Source of the DNA: SZUA-365 sp049663345
GTDB taxonomy: Bacteria > Bacteroidota > Ignavibacteria > SZUA-365
Assembly (NCBI GenBank): GCA_049663345.1
Contig: JBATDG010000099.1
Coordinates: forward strand, 1-64,000
Reading direction: 5' to 3'
DNA length: 64,000 nt
The position numbers and the translations under genes are program-made. A model generated the notes under the pieces. The model saw nothing but the letters and a program-made list of their open reading frames with translations. It was not told where the DNA came from and searched no databases. Below, in pieces: positions 56,869-64,000 of the stretch; the first letter of the stretch is position 1; each line of letters opens with the position of its first letter.

Positions 56869-58818
56869 ATGAAAACCCGAATTACCACCCTCATTCTTCT
56901 GCTGGTCACCCTTTGGGTGAATCCGCTCACCGCGCAGCAGTCACAGTACCTTACCATCCTGCATCTCAACGATACGCATTCGAACCTTATGGCAGGTACG
57001 CCCCGCAATGCCCTGCTCGAAGGACAGCGCGGCGGCGTTGCGCGTGCAGCGACGATCATCGGCCAGGAAATGGCCGGCGATGATCCGTGCATGCTGCTTC
57101 ATGCGGGTGACGCCAGCATGGGCGACGTCATGCACGTCTTCCCTGCCGGGAATCCCGTTGATCCGCGCATCCCGGATCTCGAAATTCTTGCCGGACTCGG
57201 TCTGACCGCAATGGCGGCCGGCAATCATGAATTCGATTTCGGATCGCTCGGCCTGCTTGGTGCTCTCAATAATTCCCTCGGCATGCCCGCTGCGTTTCCC
57301 CTGCTTTCCGCGAATATCAACATCCCGACCGATCCCAACGAACCGACCAGCGCACTCGCAGCCTGGATTCAGCCGTCCATGATAAAAACGTATCCGGGTT
57401 TCACCGTCGGTATTATCGGACTCACGACTCCGATGGCAAACTATCTGTCCGATCCTTTGCCGGTTTCGTTTGAAGAAGATCCCACCGTGATCGCCGGAAT
57501 ATTGTATCAGACCGCGGCGGCCCTCCGCGACGGCGGCTGCAATTACGTCATCCTGCTTTCACACATGGGCATGGCCGCGGAAAAGGCACTCGCGGCGAGC
57601 GTCCCCGGCATTGATCTGGTCATCGGTGGTCACGATCATATCGGCACAAAGCATCCCGTCAAGGTGAGGAATCCGCTGGGCGAGGTTGTCTCCATCGTGC
57701 AGACAGAAGGCTTCTACGATCAGATCGGACGCATCAAATTGAAGCTGCACAATGGAATCATCAGCATCAACAAGTATGACCTGATCGAGCTTGACGCCAA
57801 GGTGCCGGAAGCACCGACGATCAAAGCGCTTGTCTCAGGTATCGCAGGTTCCATTGAAAGCATTCCCGGCGCCGAGCATCTTTTCTCTCCGGCTATCGCG
57901 ATGTGCACACACACCGTCACCGAAAGAGCGACCGAACTGATGCGTCCCGGACATCATGACACGCATGTCGGAAACCTGGTCACGGACGCCTACCAGAACA
58001 CGCTGAACGTGGATATCGGTCTTGAGCCCGGGGGCTCCACCGCACAATCGCTCTATCCGGGTCCCATCATCGCCGCGGACGTGTTTCGCATGATCGGGTA
58101 TGGCGCGAATAAGGATGACGGGCTTGGCTACCACGTTGTGACCTTCGCGTTGAGCGGCTATGACCTGATGGTCGGTCTGGAAACCGCTCTTGCCGACATC
58201 CAGACGGATGATGAAATGCTCCTGCAGGTTTCCTCCAATCTCAAATACTACTACGATCCCTCGCAGCCCGTGGGTTCTCGCCTGCAGGCGGTGTATTTCC
58301 AGAATCAGCCGCTCGATCCTTCCGCGATCTATACGATCGGAACAAACTGGATGGTCGCCCAATACCTCGAGATGCTCAACCAGATGAAGAATCTCGGTAT
58401 CACGATTCTCGATTATAAAGAATCCGAGGTCGGGGAATTCGGACTGGTACTGAATTATATCATGTCCCAGCAATTGATTGGCAGCCCGCGCACGCCGGGA
58501 CGCATCGTCGCCGTGGCGCAGACCTCTGCGCAGACCTCCTCCACTCCTCCCCCGATGGCAAAAATCCACTCAGCCGGACCGAATCCGTTCGTCGACCAGT
58601 CTGTTCTGACTTTTGAGACAGTCGAAGCGATGCCGCTTGTCATCAAGGTCTATGACACGGTCGGACGAGAGGTTGCAGTGCTCCGTGACGGTGTTGTTCC
58701 CGCCGGCGTTCAGTCTGTCGTCTTCAACGCCGCAGCCCTTCCCTCCGGAATGTATTTCTGCCGGATGTTCCTCCCCGACGGAAGCGTGCAAAACACAAAG
58801 ATAATCAAATCCCGCTAG
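56869..58818 (+). CDS. Secreted 5'-nucleotidase/UshA-like phosphoesterase with type IX sorting domain
   Basis: The 649-residue protein has a signal peptide (TTLILLLVTLWVNPLTAQQS). The metallophosphatase domain shows LTILHLNDTHSNL, LLHAGDASMGD, AAGNHEFDFGSL, ILLSHMGMA and LVIGGHDHIGT, the two-metal ligand set. The 5'-nucleotidase C-terminal domain spans about 350-540. A Thr/Ser/Pro linker leads to the C-terminal ~75 residues (AGPNPFVDQSVLTFETVEAM, then VYDTVGREVAVLRDG, LPSGMYFCRMF, ...IIKSR), a T9SS type A sorting domain. It is thus predicted to be exported by T9SS and to dephosphorylate nucleotides or sugar nucleotides outside the cell. AAAGGAG lies before the ATG. Confidence 0.92.
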   Translation: MKTRITTLILLLVTLWVNPLTAQQSQYLTILHLNDTHSNLMAGTPRNALLEGQRGGVARAATIIGQEMAGDDPCMLLHAGDASMGDVMHVFPAGNPVDPRIPDLEILAGLGLTAMAAGNHEFDFGSLGLLGALNNSLGMPAAFPLLSANINIPTDPNEPTSALAAWIQPSMIKTYPGFTVGIIGLTTPMANYLSDPLPVSFEEDPTVIAGILYQTAAALRDGGCNYVILLSHMGMAAEKALAASVPGIDLVIGGHDHIGTKHPVKVRNPLGEVVSIVQTEGFYDQIGRIKLKLHNGIISINKYDLIELDAKVPEAPTIKALVSGIAGSIESIPGAEHLFSPAIAMCTHTVTERATELMRPGHHDTHVGNLVTDAYQNTLNVDIGLEPGGSTAQSLYPGPIIAADVFRMIGYGANKDDGLGYHVVTFALSGYDLMVGLETALADIQTDDEMLLQVSSNLKYYYDPSQPVGSRLQAVYFQNQPLDPSAIYTIGTNWMVAQYLEMLNQMKNLGITILDYKESEVGEFGLVLNYIMSQQLIGSPRTPGRIVAVAQTSAQTSSTPPPMAKIHSAGPNPFVDQSVLTFETVEAMPLVIKVYDTVGREVAVLRDGVVPAGVQSVVFNAAALPSGMYFCRMFLPDGSVQNTKIIKSR

Positions 58819-58861
58819 TCTTGATCGCATTGATCATGAAGTTCTGTGAGAATTCACATGC

Positions 58862-58900
58862 AAAGGACAGCCGCGCAACAGCGGCTGTCCTTTGTTTTAT
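58862..58900 (+). terminator. Rho-independent terminator after the 5'-nucleotidase gene
   Basis: AAAGGACAGCCGC (58862-58874) and GCGGCTGTCCTTT (58881-58893) form a perfect 13-bp stem, followed by GTTTTATT. Confidence 0.9.
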
Positions 58901-58982
58901 TGCACGGATTCAAATATTTTATCGGAGAATCACTATCAAAACAGCCGATACTCCTGAATACCTAACTGACCCGGGCACAGGC

Positions 58983-61490
58983 ATGATGGAACGAAATAAT
59001 TCTCGTTTCCTTCTACTGTTTCTCGATGTGGTAATACTTGCGCTCTGTATTGCCGGCGTTGAGCAGAGTCGCTTGAAAGCGTGGATAGGCGCAGACCTCG
59101 AAACCTTCGCTGCACCGAATGGCGGATTCACCAAGGTGGTGGATTTTGTCAAGGTGGATGGCTCTCCGCTGCAATCAGGCGATACCCTGGTGAGTATCAC
59201 AGGGTATCCCATCCGGTATACGGAGGATGCAGAGCAGATACTTGATCAATACGAGGTTGGTTCGGTTCGCTCCGTAACGGTAAGGCGGGGTGGGGTTTTG
59301 CGCACAGAACGCGTCACGCTGACTCCATTCTATTCGGTTTTCGACATGATAATTCAGGCTGCGGCGATAGCAGTCTTTTTTATCACCGGACTGTTTGTCG
59401 TTTCTCAGCGGCCTCGTGACCCGGCATCGCTGCAATTCCACCATATCGCGATTATGATCGCCTGCATCATGGCGTTCACCCGGGGTAACTTCACGATGGA
59501 ACCCTACGGACTCGGGCATGTTCTGCGTGCTCTGTTCCCGCTCTGCGGCGCCTTCATCTGCAGTCTGATTATCCACTTCGCCCTTGTATTCCCGCGGTCA
59601 ATCCCGATCTCACGTCCTGCAAAGATTGCACTCTACCTCCCTCCCGCTGCCGTGGCCGCGTGGGGATGCATCTCTTCATTTCAGGCAACCTTACCCTTTG
59701 ATTACAGTGCGGCGCCGGCGTTCTACAACTCAATGACCGCCGCCAAAGCCATGATGGGATTCGGGACTCTCGCATCGATAGGAATCTTTTCTGTAAAATT
59801 CTCCGGGGAGAAAGACAGCGGCCACAGGCGGCAGATCGCGTGGGCAATGAGCGGAACGCTAATCAGCACTCTCGCCTTTCTGCTCTGGGAGATTAGCACG
59901 TTAGGGGTACTGCAGACCCACCTTCCTTCCGGCATGATGAATTTCGTCAGAGTACTGAGTATGGATGAAATCATCCTCAACGCTGCACTGCTCGTCACCG
60001 CGTCGTTTATGGCCATCGGCATAATACGCTATCGCATGTTCGATATCGAGGTATTGCTCAAACGTGGTACGGTGTACACTATCGTTTTCACCATCCTGAT
60101 TCTGGTGTATGCGGCGATCCTCGCATTCGCCATCAAACTCGTGGAAGTGCGCAGCGACGCCGTATACTTCACGATTTCCATAGCCGCGCTCGCACTTGAC
60201 CTTCTCCTTTTCATGCCGACGCGTGGACTTGTCCAGCGTGCAATAGACCGGTTTTTCTTCCGTGTCGATTATGACTTCCGTGAATCCCTCAGAACGATCA
60301 GCGAACGGGTTCTCGCCAGCGTCCAGGCGGAAGATGTCGCCGACGTGATGGTATCGGGTATTGACGAACTGCTGCGGCCCGATGGCATCATGGTCATGGT
60401 CGTGCAGAATGAACGGCAATTAGTTGTGCGTGGACGCCGAGGTTTTAATCGCTGGCGGTATCAGGGACTGGATGTACATCCTTCCCGCCTCAAACTGCTC
60501 CCGACAGATCCGATTGTTTTCCGGAACGTGGTCGAACCGGGAACCAGGGTCGTGCATTCCGACATGGGCTTTGCCCGCCGCTACGGTGTGGCGCTGATGT
60601 TCCCTATCCGCACCGAAGACGGCACCGTGGTCGGGCTCCTTATTCTGGGAGAAAAGAAGTCCGGTCTTCGCTTCACGCTTGAGGACATCGACCTCCTGAG
60701 GGCGGTTTCAGTGCAGGCGGGATTGCAGTTTGAGCGCTTGCTGCTGCAGCAGCGCCTGCTATTGCAAAAACACGAAACCGATAAACTGCGCGAATTGAAT
60801 CAGATGAAGTCCTTCTTCGTTTCCGGTGTTTCGCATGATCTGAAAACGCCTCTCACGTCGATCAAGATGTTTGCAGAACTTCTTGATGATCAAATCTCAA
60901 AGGCAGATACCGAGGCGCATCGCTCACTGGGGATCATCCAGGGTGAATGCGACCGGCTGGCCAGGCTGATCAACAACGTGCTCGACTTCACACGCATCGA
61001 ACGCGGCATGATGCAGTACACAATATCGGCCAACGATTTGAATAGAATCGCAGAGCGCGCTTACGAAACGATGGAGTATCAGATGCAGATAGGCGGCTTC
61101 GACTGCCGCCTGGAGCTGCATCCAACGCCTCTACCGATCCGGGCCGATGCCGATGCGATTCTGGAAGCAGTAAATAATCTGCTGAGTAATGCGATGAAAT
61201 ATTCGCGGGAGAGACGCGACATAACATTGCGGACCTCGGTCGAAAATCATCAATGCTGCATCGCTGTCGAAGATCACGGTCTCGGGATTCGCCATGAGGA
61301 GATACCCCACCTGTTCGAGGCATTCTTTCGCTCCAGCAGCAGCGATGTGCAAAAGCTGGGGGGAGTCGGGCTGGGATTATCACTCGTAAAACACATTACC
61401 GACGCGCACAAAGGAAAGGTCACCGTCGAAAGCATACCCGGTGAAGGCAGTACTTTCCGCCTGACATTTGATCTCATGGAGGAAACATGA
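58983..61490 (+). CDS. Membrane histidine kinase with PDZ, multi-pass and GAF domains
   Basis: The 835-residue sensor has an N-terminal membrane anchor (FLLLFLDVVILALCIAGV), a periplasmic PDZ-like segment (VKVDGSPLQSGDTLVSITGY, about 55-75), some eight further transmembrane helices (about 110-400; ending MFDIEVLLKRGTVYTIVFTI and the next helix), a GAF-like domain (about 440-590) and the kinase core: SGVSHDLKTPLTSIKMFAEL with H618, NNLLSNAMKYS (N box), VEDHGLGIRHEEIPHLFEAF and GGVGLGLSLVKHITDAH. The frame opens upstream at 58821 through the terminator, so ATG 58983 is preferred. Its stop overlaps the response regulator ATG. The PDZ part suggests sensing of envelope peptides or misfolded protein ends (inference). 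Confidence 0.88.
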   Translation: MMERNNSRFLLLFLDVVILALCIAGVEQSRLKAWIGADLETFAAPNGGFTKVVDFVKVDGSPLQSGDTLVSITGYPIRYTEDAEQILDQYEVGSVRSVTVRRGGVLRTERVTLTPFYSVFDMIIQAAAIAVFFITGLFVVSQRPRDPASLQFHHIAIMIACIMAFTRGNFTMEPYGLGHVLRALFPLCGAFICSLIIHFALVFPRSIPISRPAKIALYLPPAAVAAWGCISSFQATLPFDYSAAPAFYNSMTAAKAMMGFGTLASIGIFSVKFSGEKDSGHRRQIAWAMSGTLISTLAFLLWEISTLGVLQTHLPSGMMNFVRVLSMDEIILNAALLVTASFMAIGIIRYRMFDIEVLLKRGTVYTIVFTILILVYAAILAFAIKLVEVRSDAVYFTISIAALALDLLLFMPTRGLVQRAIDRFFFRVDYDFRESLRTISERVLASVQAEDVADVMVSGIDELLRPDGIMVMVVQNERQLVVRGRRGFNRWRYQGLDVHPSRLKLLPTDPIVFRNVVEPGTRVVHSDMGFARRYGVALMFPIRTEDGTVVGLLILGEKKSGLRFTLEDIDLLRAVSVQAGLQFERLLLQQRLLLQKHETDKLRELNQMKSFFVSGVSHDLKTPLTSIKMFAELLDDQISKADTEAHRSLGIIQGECDRLARLINNVLDFTRIERGMMQYTISANDLNRIAERAYETMEYQMQIGGFDCRLELHPTPLPIRADADAILEAVNNLLSNAMKYSRERRDITLRTSVENHQCCIAVEDHGLGIRHEEIPHLFEAFFRSSSSDVQKLGGVGLGLSLVKHITDAHKGKVTVESIPGEGSTFRLTFDLMEET

Positions 61491-62164
61491 AAACCGTATT
61501 GATTATCGAAGATGACCCGGCCATTCTCGTCGGATTGGAAGCCTGCTTCCGCGCAGAGCACTACGACGTCCATTCGGAATCGGACGGCGGACGCGGCTAC
61601 GACCAGGCGAAAAAAATGATCCCGGATATAATTATCCTCGATTTGATGCTGCCTTCGAAAAACGGAGAGGAAATCTGCCGTGATCTCCGGGCCAATGGCG
61701 TAAATTCTCCCATCCTGATGCTCACCAGTAAAAGTTCAGAAACCGATAGGGTGCTCGGGCTAGAACTTGGCGCGGATGATTATATGACCAAGCCGTTTTC
61801 CGTTCGTGAATTGCAGGCTCGCGTAAAAGCACTGCTGCGGCGCGCACCCGAGACGCGTGAGCCCGAAGAGATTTCGGTAGATGGGCTCTGGGTAAATCTG
61901 CGAACCCAGGAAGTGCGCCTCGGAGAACAACCTGTCGATCTGACGGCACGCGAATTCGAAGTACTTCGCTTTTTCATCAAACACCGAAATGAAGTCGTGA
62001 CCCGCGATATGCTGCTCGACGAGGTCTGGGGGTATGAACAATTCCCCACGACTCGAACTGTCGACAATTATATTCTCTCGCTGCGGAAAAAAATTGAACC
62101 CACACCATCCGACCCTCGATATATCGTGACTGTGCACACAGCCGGCTACCGCTTTGTCTGCTGA
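61487..62164 (+). CDS. OmpR/PhoB-family response regulator
   Basis: The 225-residue protein has a receiver domain with acidic pocket EDD at 8-10, phospho-acceptor D52 (IIILDLMLPSKNGEEICRDL) and Lys in YMTKPFSVRELQARVKALLR, followed by a winged-helix DNA-binding domain (VDLTAREFEVLRFFIKHRNE, DEVWGYEQFPTTRTVDNYIL, YIVTVHTAGYRFVC). ATGA overlap with the kinase gene shows they are cognate partners. Target promoters are not known. Confidence 0.95.
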   Translation: MKTVLIIEDDPAILVGLEACFRAEHYDVHSESDGGRGYDQAKKMIPDIIILDLMLPSKNGEEICRDLRANGVNSPILMLTSKSSETDRVLGLELGADDYMTKPFSVRELQARVKALLRRAPETREPEEISVDGLWVNLRTQEVRLGEQPVDLTAREFEVLRFFIKHRNEVVTRDMLLDEVWGYEQFPTTRTVDNYILSLRKKIEPTPSDPRYIVTVHTAGYRFVC

Positions 62165-62261
62165 CTCAATCCTCTGCATTATCCAGTATCAGTTCCTGAG
62201 CTCCGTGTATAAGCCGGAGGAATCCCTTATGTTACTGGAAACAGATTTCTGAAAGGATCCC

Positions 62262-63272
62262 GTGCCGTCACCCCCGGTTCAAAGAATTCGCATCGCCCTC
62301 GTGCTCATGCTCGTCCTGCTCCTGCTGGGGACAAGCGGGTATATGTTGATTGAGGGATACAATCTCATAGATGCGCTGTTCATGACCGTCATCACGCTCG
62401 GGACGGTCGGCTACCGTGAAGTGGCGCCGCTCAGCGATTCGGGAAAACTGTTCACCATTCTTCTCATCGTCGGCGGCATCGGCACGGTCGCCTGGGCGGT
62501 GGGGCAGTCACTTGAATATTTCATCAATACTCTCGCTGTACGGAGGAGACGCATGGAACGCAGCATCGCGAAACTGGAAAACCATGTGATTATCTGCGGC
62601 TACGGACGCATCGGACAACAGGTCGCCTCGCAGCTCTTCGACCGGAAGGTGGATTTTATCATCGTCGAGAAGGATCCGGATATTATCTCGGCACTCGAAT
62701 CGATGGGCTATCTGGCCGTGGATGGGAACGCCACCGATGACACAGTGCTCAGCCGTGCACGTGTCGCATCTGCTTCGACGATCGTGGCCACCCTTTCGTC
62801 GAACGCGGACAATGTCTATGTCACTCTCTCGGCGAGGAATTTGAATACAGGTATCCGCATCATTGCCAGGGCGAGCGATGCGGCGTCAGCGCGCACGCTC
62901 CAGCAGGCGGGCGCGGACAAGGTGATCTCTCCCTACGAGATCGGAGGGCGCTACATCGCAAACGCCGTCCTCCGGCCGCATGTCGTGAATTTTATGGAGG
63001 TCGTGAATGCCTCCCGCGACAACGTTGCCCAGAGCCTGGAGATCGAGGAACTGGGTGTGACAGCGAGCTGCAGATACGCGAATAAAAAACTCCGCGATAC
63101 GAATATACGAGCGGAACTGAACATCATTGTGCTTGCAATTCGAACTCCGGACGGAGAATTCGAATACAACCCTTCCCCCGATACCACACTTGCACCGCAG
63201 AGCATGCTGATATGCATCGGCATCGCTTCAAACCTCGATCGCCTCGCACACGCCCTGGGACATTCTGACTAA
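62262..63272 (+). CDS. Two-TM potassium channel with RCK (TrkA-N/TrkA-C) domains
   Basis: The 336-residue MthK/Kch-like protein has TM1 (IRIALVLMLVLLLLGTSGYM), pore helix and filter MTVITLGTVGYREVAPLSDS (41-60), TM2 (LFTILLIVGGIGTVAWAVGQ), an RCK Rossmann domain (HVIICGYGRIGQQVASQLFD; FIIVEKDPDIISALESMGYL) and a TrkA-C domain (about 250-336). The filter is TVGYRE rather than TVGYGD; Arg at this place occurs in related bacterial channels and may alter selectivity or conductance. The start is GTG 62262, five bases after AAAGGA. Convergent, overlapping by 4 bp with the CASTOR-like gene. Confidence 0.9.
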   Translation: MPSPPVQRIRIALVLMLVLLLLGTSGYMLIEGYNLIDALFMTVITLGTVGYREVAPLSDSGKLFTILLIVGGIGTVAWAVGQSLEYFINTLAVRRRRMERSIAKLENHVIICGYGRIGQQVASQLFDRKVDFIIVEKDPDIISALESMGYLAVDGNATDDTVLSRARVASASTIVATLSSNADNVYVTLSARNLNTGIRIIARASDAASARTLQQAGADKVISPYEIGGRYIANAVLRPHVVNFMEVVNASRDNVAQSLEIEELGVTASCRYANKKLRDTNIRAELNIIVLAIRTPDGEFEYNPSPDTTLAPQSMLICIGIASNLDRLAHALGHSD

Positions 63273-64000
63273 CCTGCCTCGTCTTCTGCGAATACGATCA
63301 ACCGCAAATCTTCATCGACATGCAGCTCGAGATCGCGCGGAGGATTGAGTTTGAGTTCACGTTTCCCACCGTTTGACTGCCTCCTGACGAAACCGATCGC
63401 CACCTCCCCTTTTTGCAGCGAGGCAAGCAGCAATTGATCGAAGGTTGCTGTGCTGCCTTTCCCTGCATACAACAGTGCGGATTTGATGTAAATCTCCTTG
63501 CCTTCCTCGTCAAAAAGATCCTTCATCACAAGTTCTGTCCGCCTTTCGCGGCAAACCTGGGAGATCATCTTGCTCACCAGGTCGTTGCTGATGATGACAT
63601 CGCGCATTGTCCCTGTAGATTCGGCCAGATCCTTGTTGCTCACATTGAAGATTTCTCCGACAATCTGCTGTTGGGGCGGATAGGCGATCCCGAGCTTTTC
63701 GGCCCGATCGCGCAGCGACCGCAGAAGCAGAAGCGTCATGATGACGCGGGTATCGGCATCTTCGAAATGAGAATCGTCAACGTTCTCATCGAGCACGATA
63801 ATGGCGTCGAAGTTGGCGGGTCCCAGCTGCTCGACTGTCTCTGATGCGAGATACTCTTCCTTGCGGATCCGTATATCCAATTCATCGCCGGCATCAATTA
63901 TTGAACAAATTTCGCCTGAGGTCATTCCGGCAGGGATTCCGGGACTCACAATAGTGACGGCGAAAAGCGTGCGCACTGACCGCGCATACGCCGCATATTC
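63269..64000 (-). CDS. C-terminal part of a CASTOR/POLLUX-like ion channel protein (truncated by window edge)
   Basis: The frame is open to the edge (EYAAYARSVRTLFAVTIVS at the boundary), so 243 C-terminal codons are visible and the start lies outside. It contains FDAIIVLDENVDDSHFEDAD, RVIMTLLLLRSLRDRAEKLG and the end LLASLQKGEVAIGFVRRQ... LKLNPPRDLELHVDEDLRLIVFAED. This matches the NAD-binding/RCK-like C-terminal region of bacterial CASTOR/POLLUX (SYM8) homologues, whose full length is about 600-650 residues. These are calcium- or potassium-permeable channels in plants; bacterial roles are little known. Pairs with the neighbouring K+ channel gene. Confidence 0.75.
   Translation of the reverse strand, partial: EYAAYARSVRTLFAVTIVSPGIPAGMTSGEICSIIDAGDELDIRIRKEEYLASETVEQLGPANFDAIIVLDENVDDSHFEDADTRVIMTLLLLRSLRDRAEKLGIAYPPQQQIVGEIFNVSNKDLAESTGTMRDVIISNDLVSKMISQVCRERRTELVMKDLFDEEGKEIYIKSALLYAGKGSTATFDQLLLASLQKGEVAIGFVRRQSNGGKRELKLNPPRDLELHVDEDLRLIVFAEDEAG

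Overview
The window is about 58-60% GC by eye and densely coded on both strands. It looks like chromosomal DNA of a Gram-negative bacterium of the Bacteroidota/Chlorobiota (FCB) assemblage, possibly an Ignavibacteria- or Kapabacteria-like lineage. This placement is inferred from a type IX secretion C-terminal sorting domain on the 5'-nucleotidase, an 11-subunit complex I operon without NuoE, NuoF and NuoG, outer-membrane OmpA/thrombospondin-3 and porin proteins, and possible TAnnTTTG-type promoter elements. No rRNA, tRNA or CRISPR array was found.

Layout. Positions 1-6000 are an accessory zone: CYTH and DsrE-family proteins, an orphan HigA-like antitoxin beside a broken HigB-like toxin, an AAA ATPase (DUF4143) plus a YefM-YoeB pair enclosed by 88-bp direct repeats, a pirin, and a VapBC pair with an unusual two-domain antitoxin. 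Positions 6259-9569 hold a gatE-gatD operon, the archaeal-type Glu-tRNA(Gln) amidotransferase, which is the most surprising content here. A TlpA-like thioredoxin and EttA follow. Positions 12573-27332 are a one-direction glycan-use cluster: GH92 with an inserted domain, CBM9-like, GH20, sugar permease, ROK kinase, transglutaminase-like protein and a Tat-exported GH5-like hydrolase. It fits uptake and breakdown of mannose- and GlcNAc-containing glycans, as in N-glycans. ThyX, a GT9 heptosyltransferase and malic enzyme MaeB follow.

Positions 32901-36819 (minus) encode a porin-multiheme cytochrome set with 4, 11 and 7 heme motifs. Positions 37001-49917 (minus) encode nuoABCDHIJK, an OmpA/TSP3 protein, then nuoLMN. 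Together these form a respiratory block in which complex I probably takes electrons from something other than NADH through NuoEFG. Positions 50027-64000 carry a DUF4389 protein, PII, a PfkB kinase, saccharopine-pathway lysine degradation (convergent SDH and LKR), an O-methyltransferase, the T9SS-exported 5'-nucleotidase, a PDZ-containing membrane histidine kinase with its response regulator, an RCK potassium channel and the edge-truncated end of a CASTOR/POLLUX-like channel protein.

Between genes there is a second layer of structure. Most long gaps hold short-period arrays with units of 6, 7, 8, 9, 20/60, 22 or 56 bp, plus dispersed palindromes shared between gaps. Several arrays run up to or supply the stop codon of the adjacent gene.
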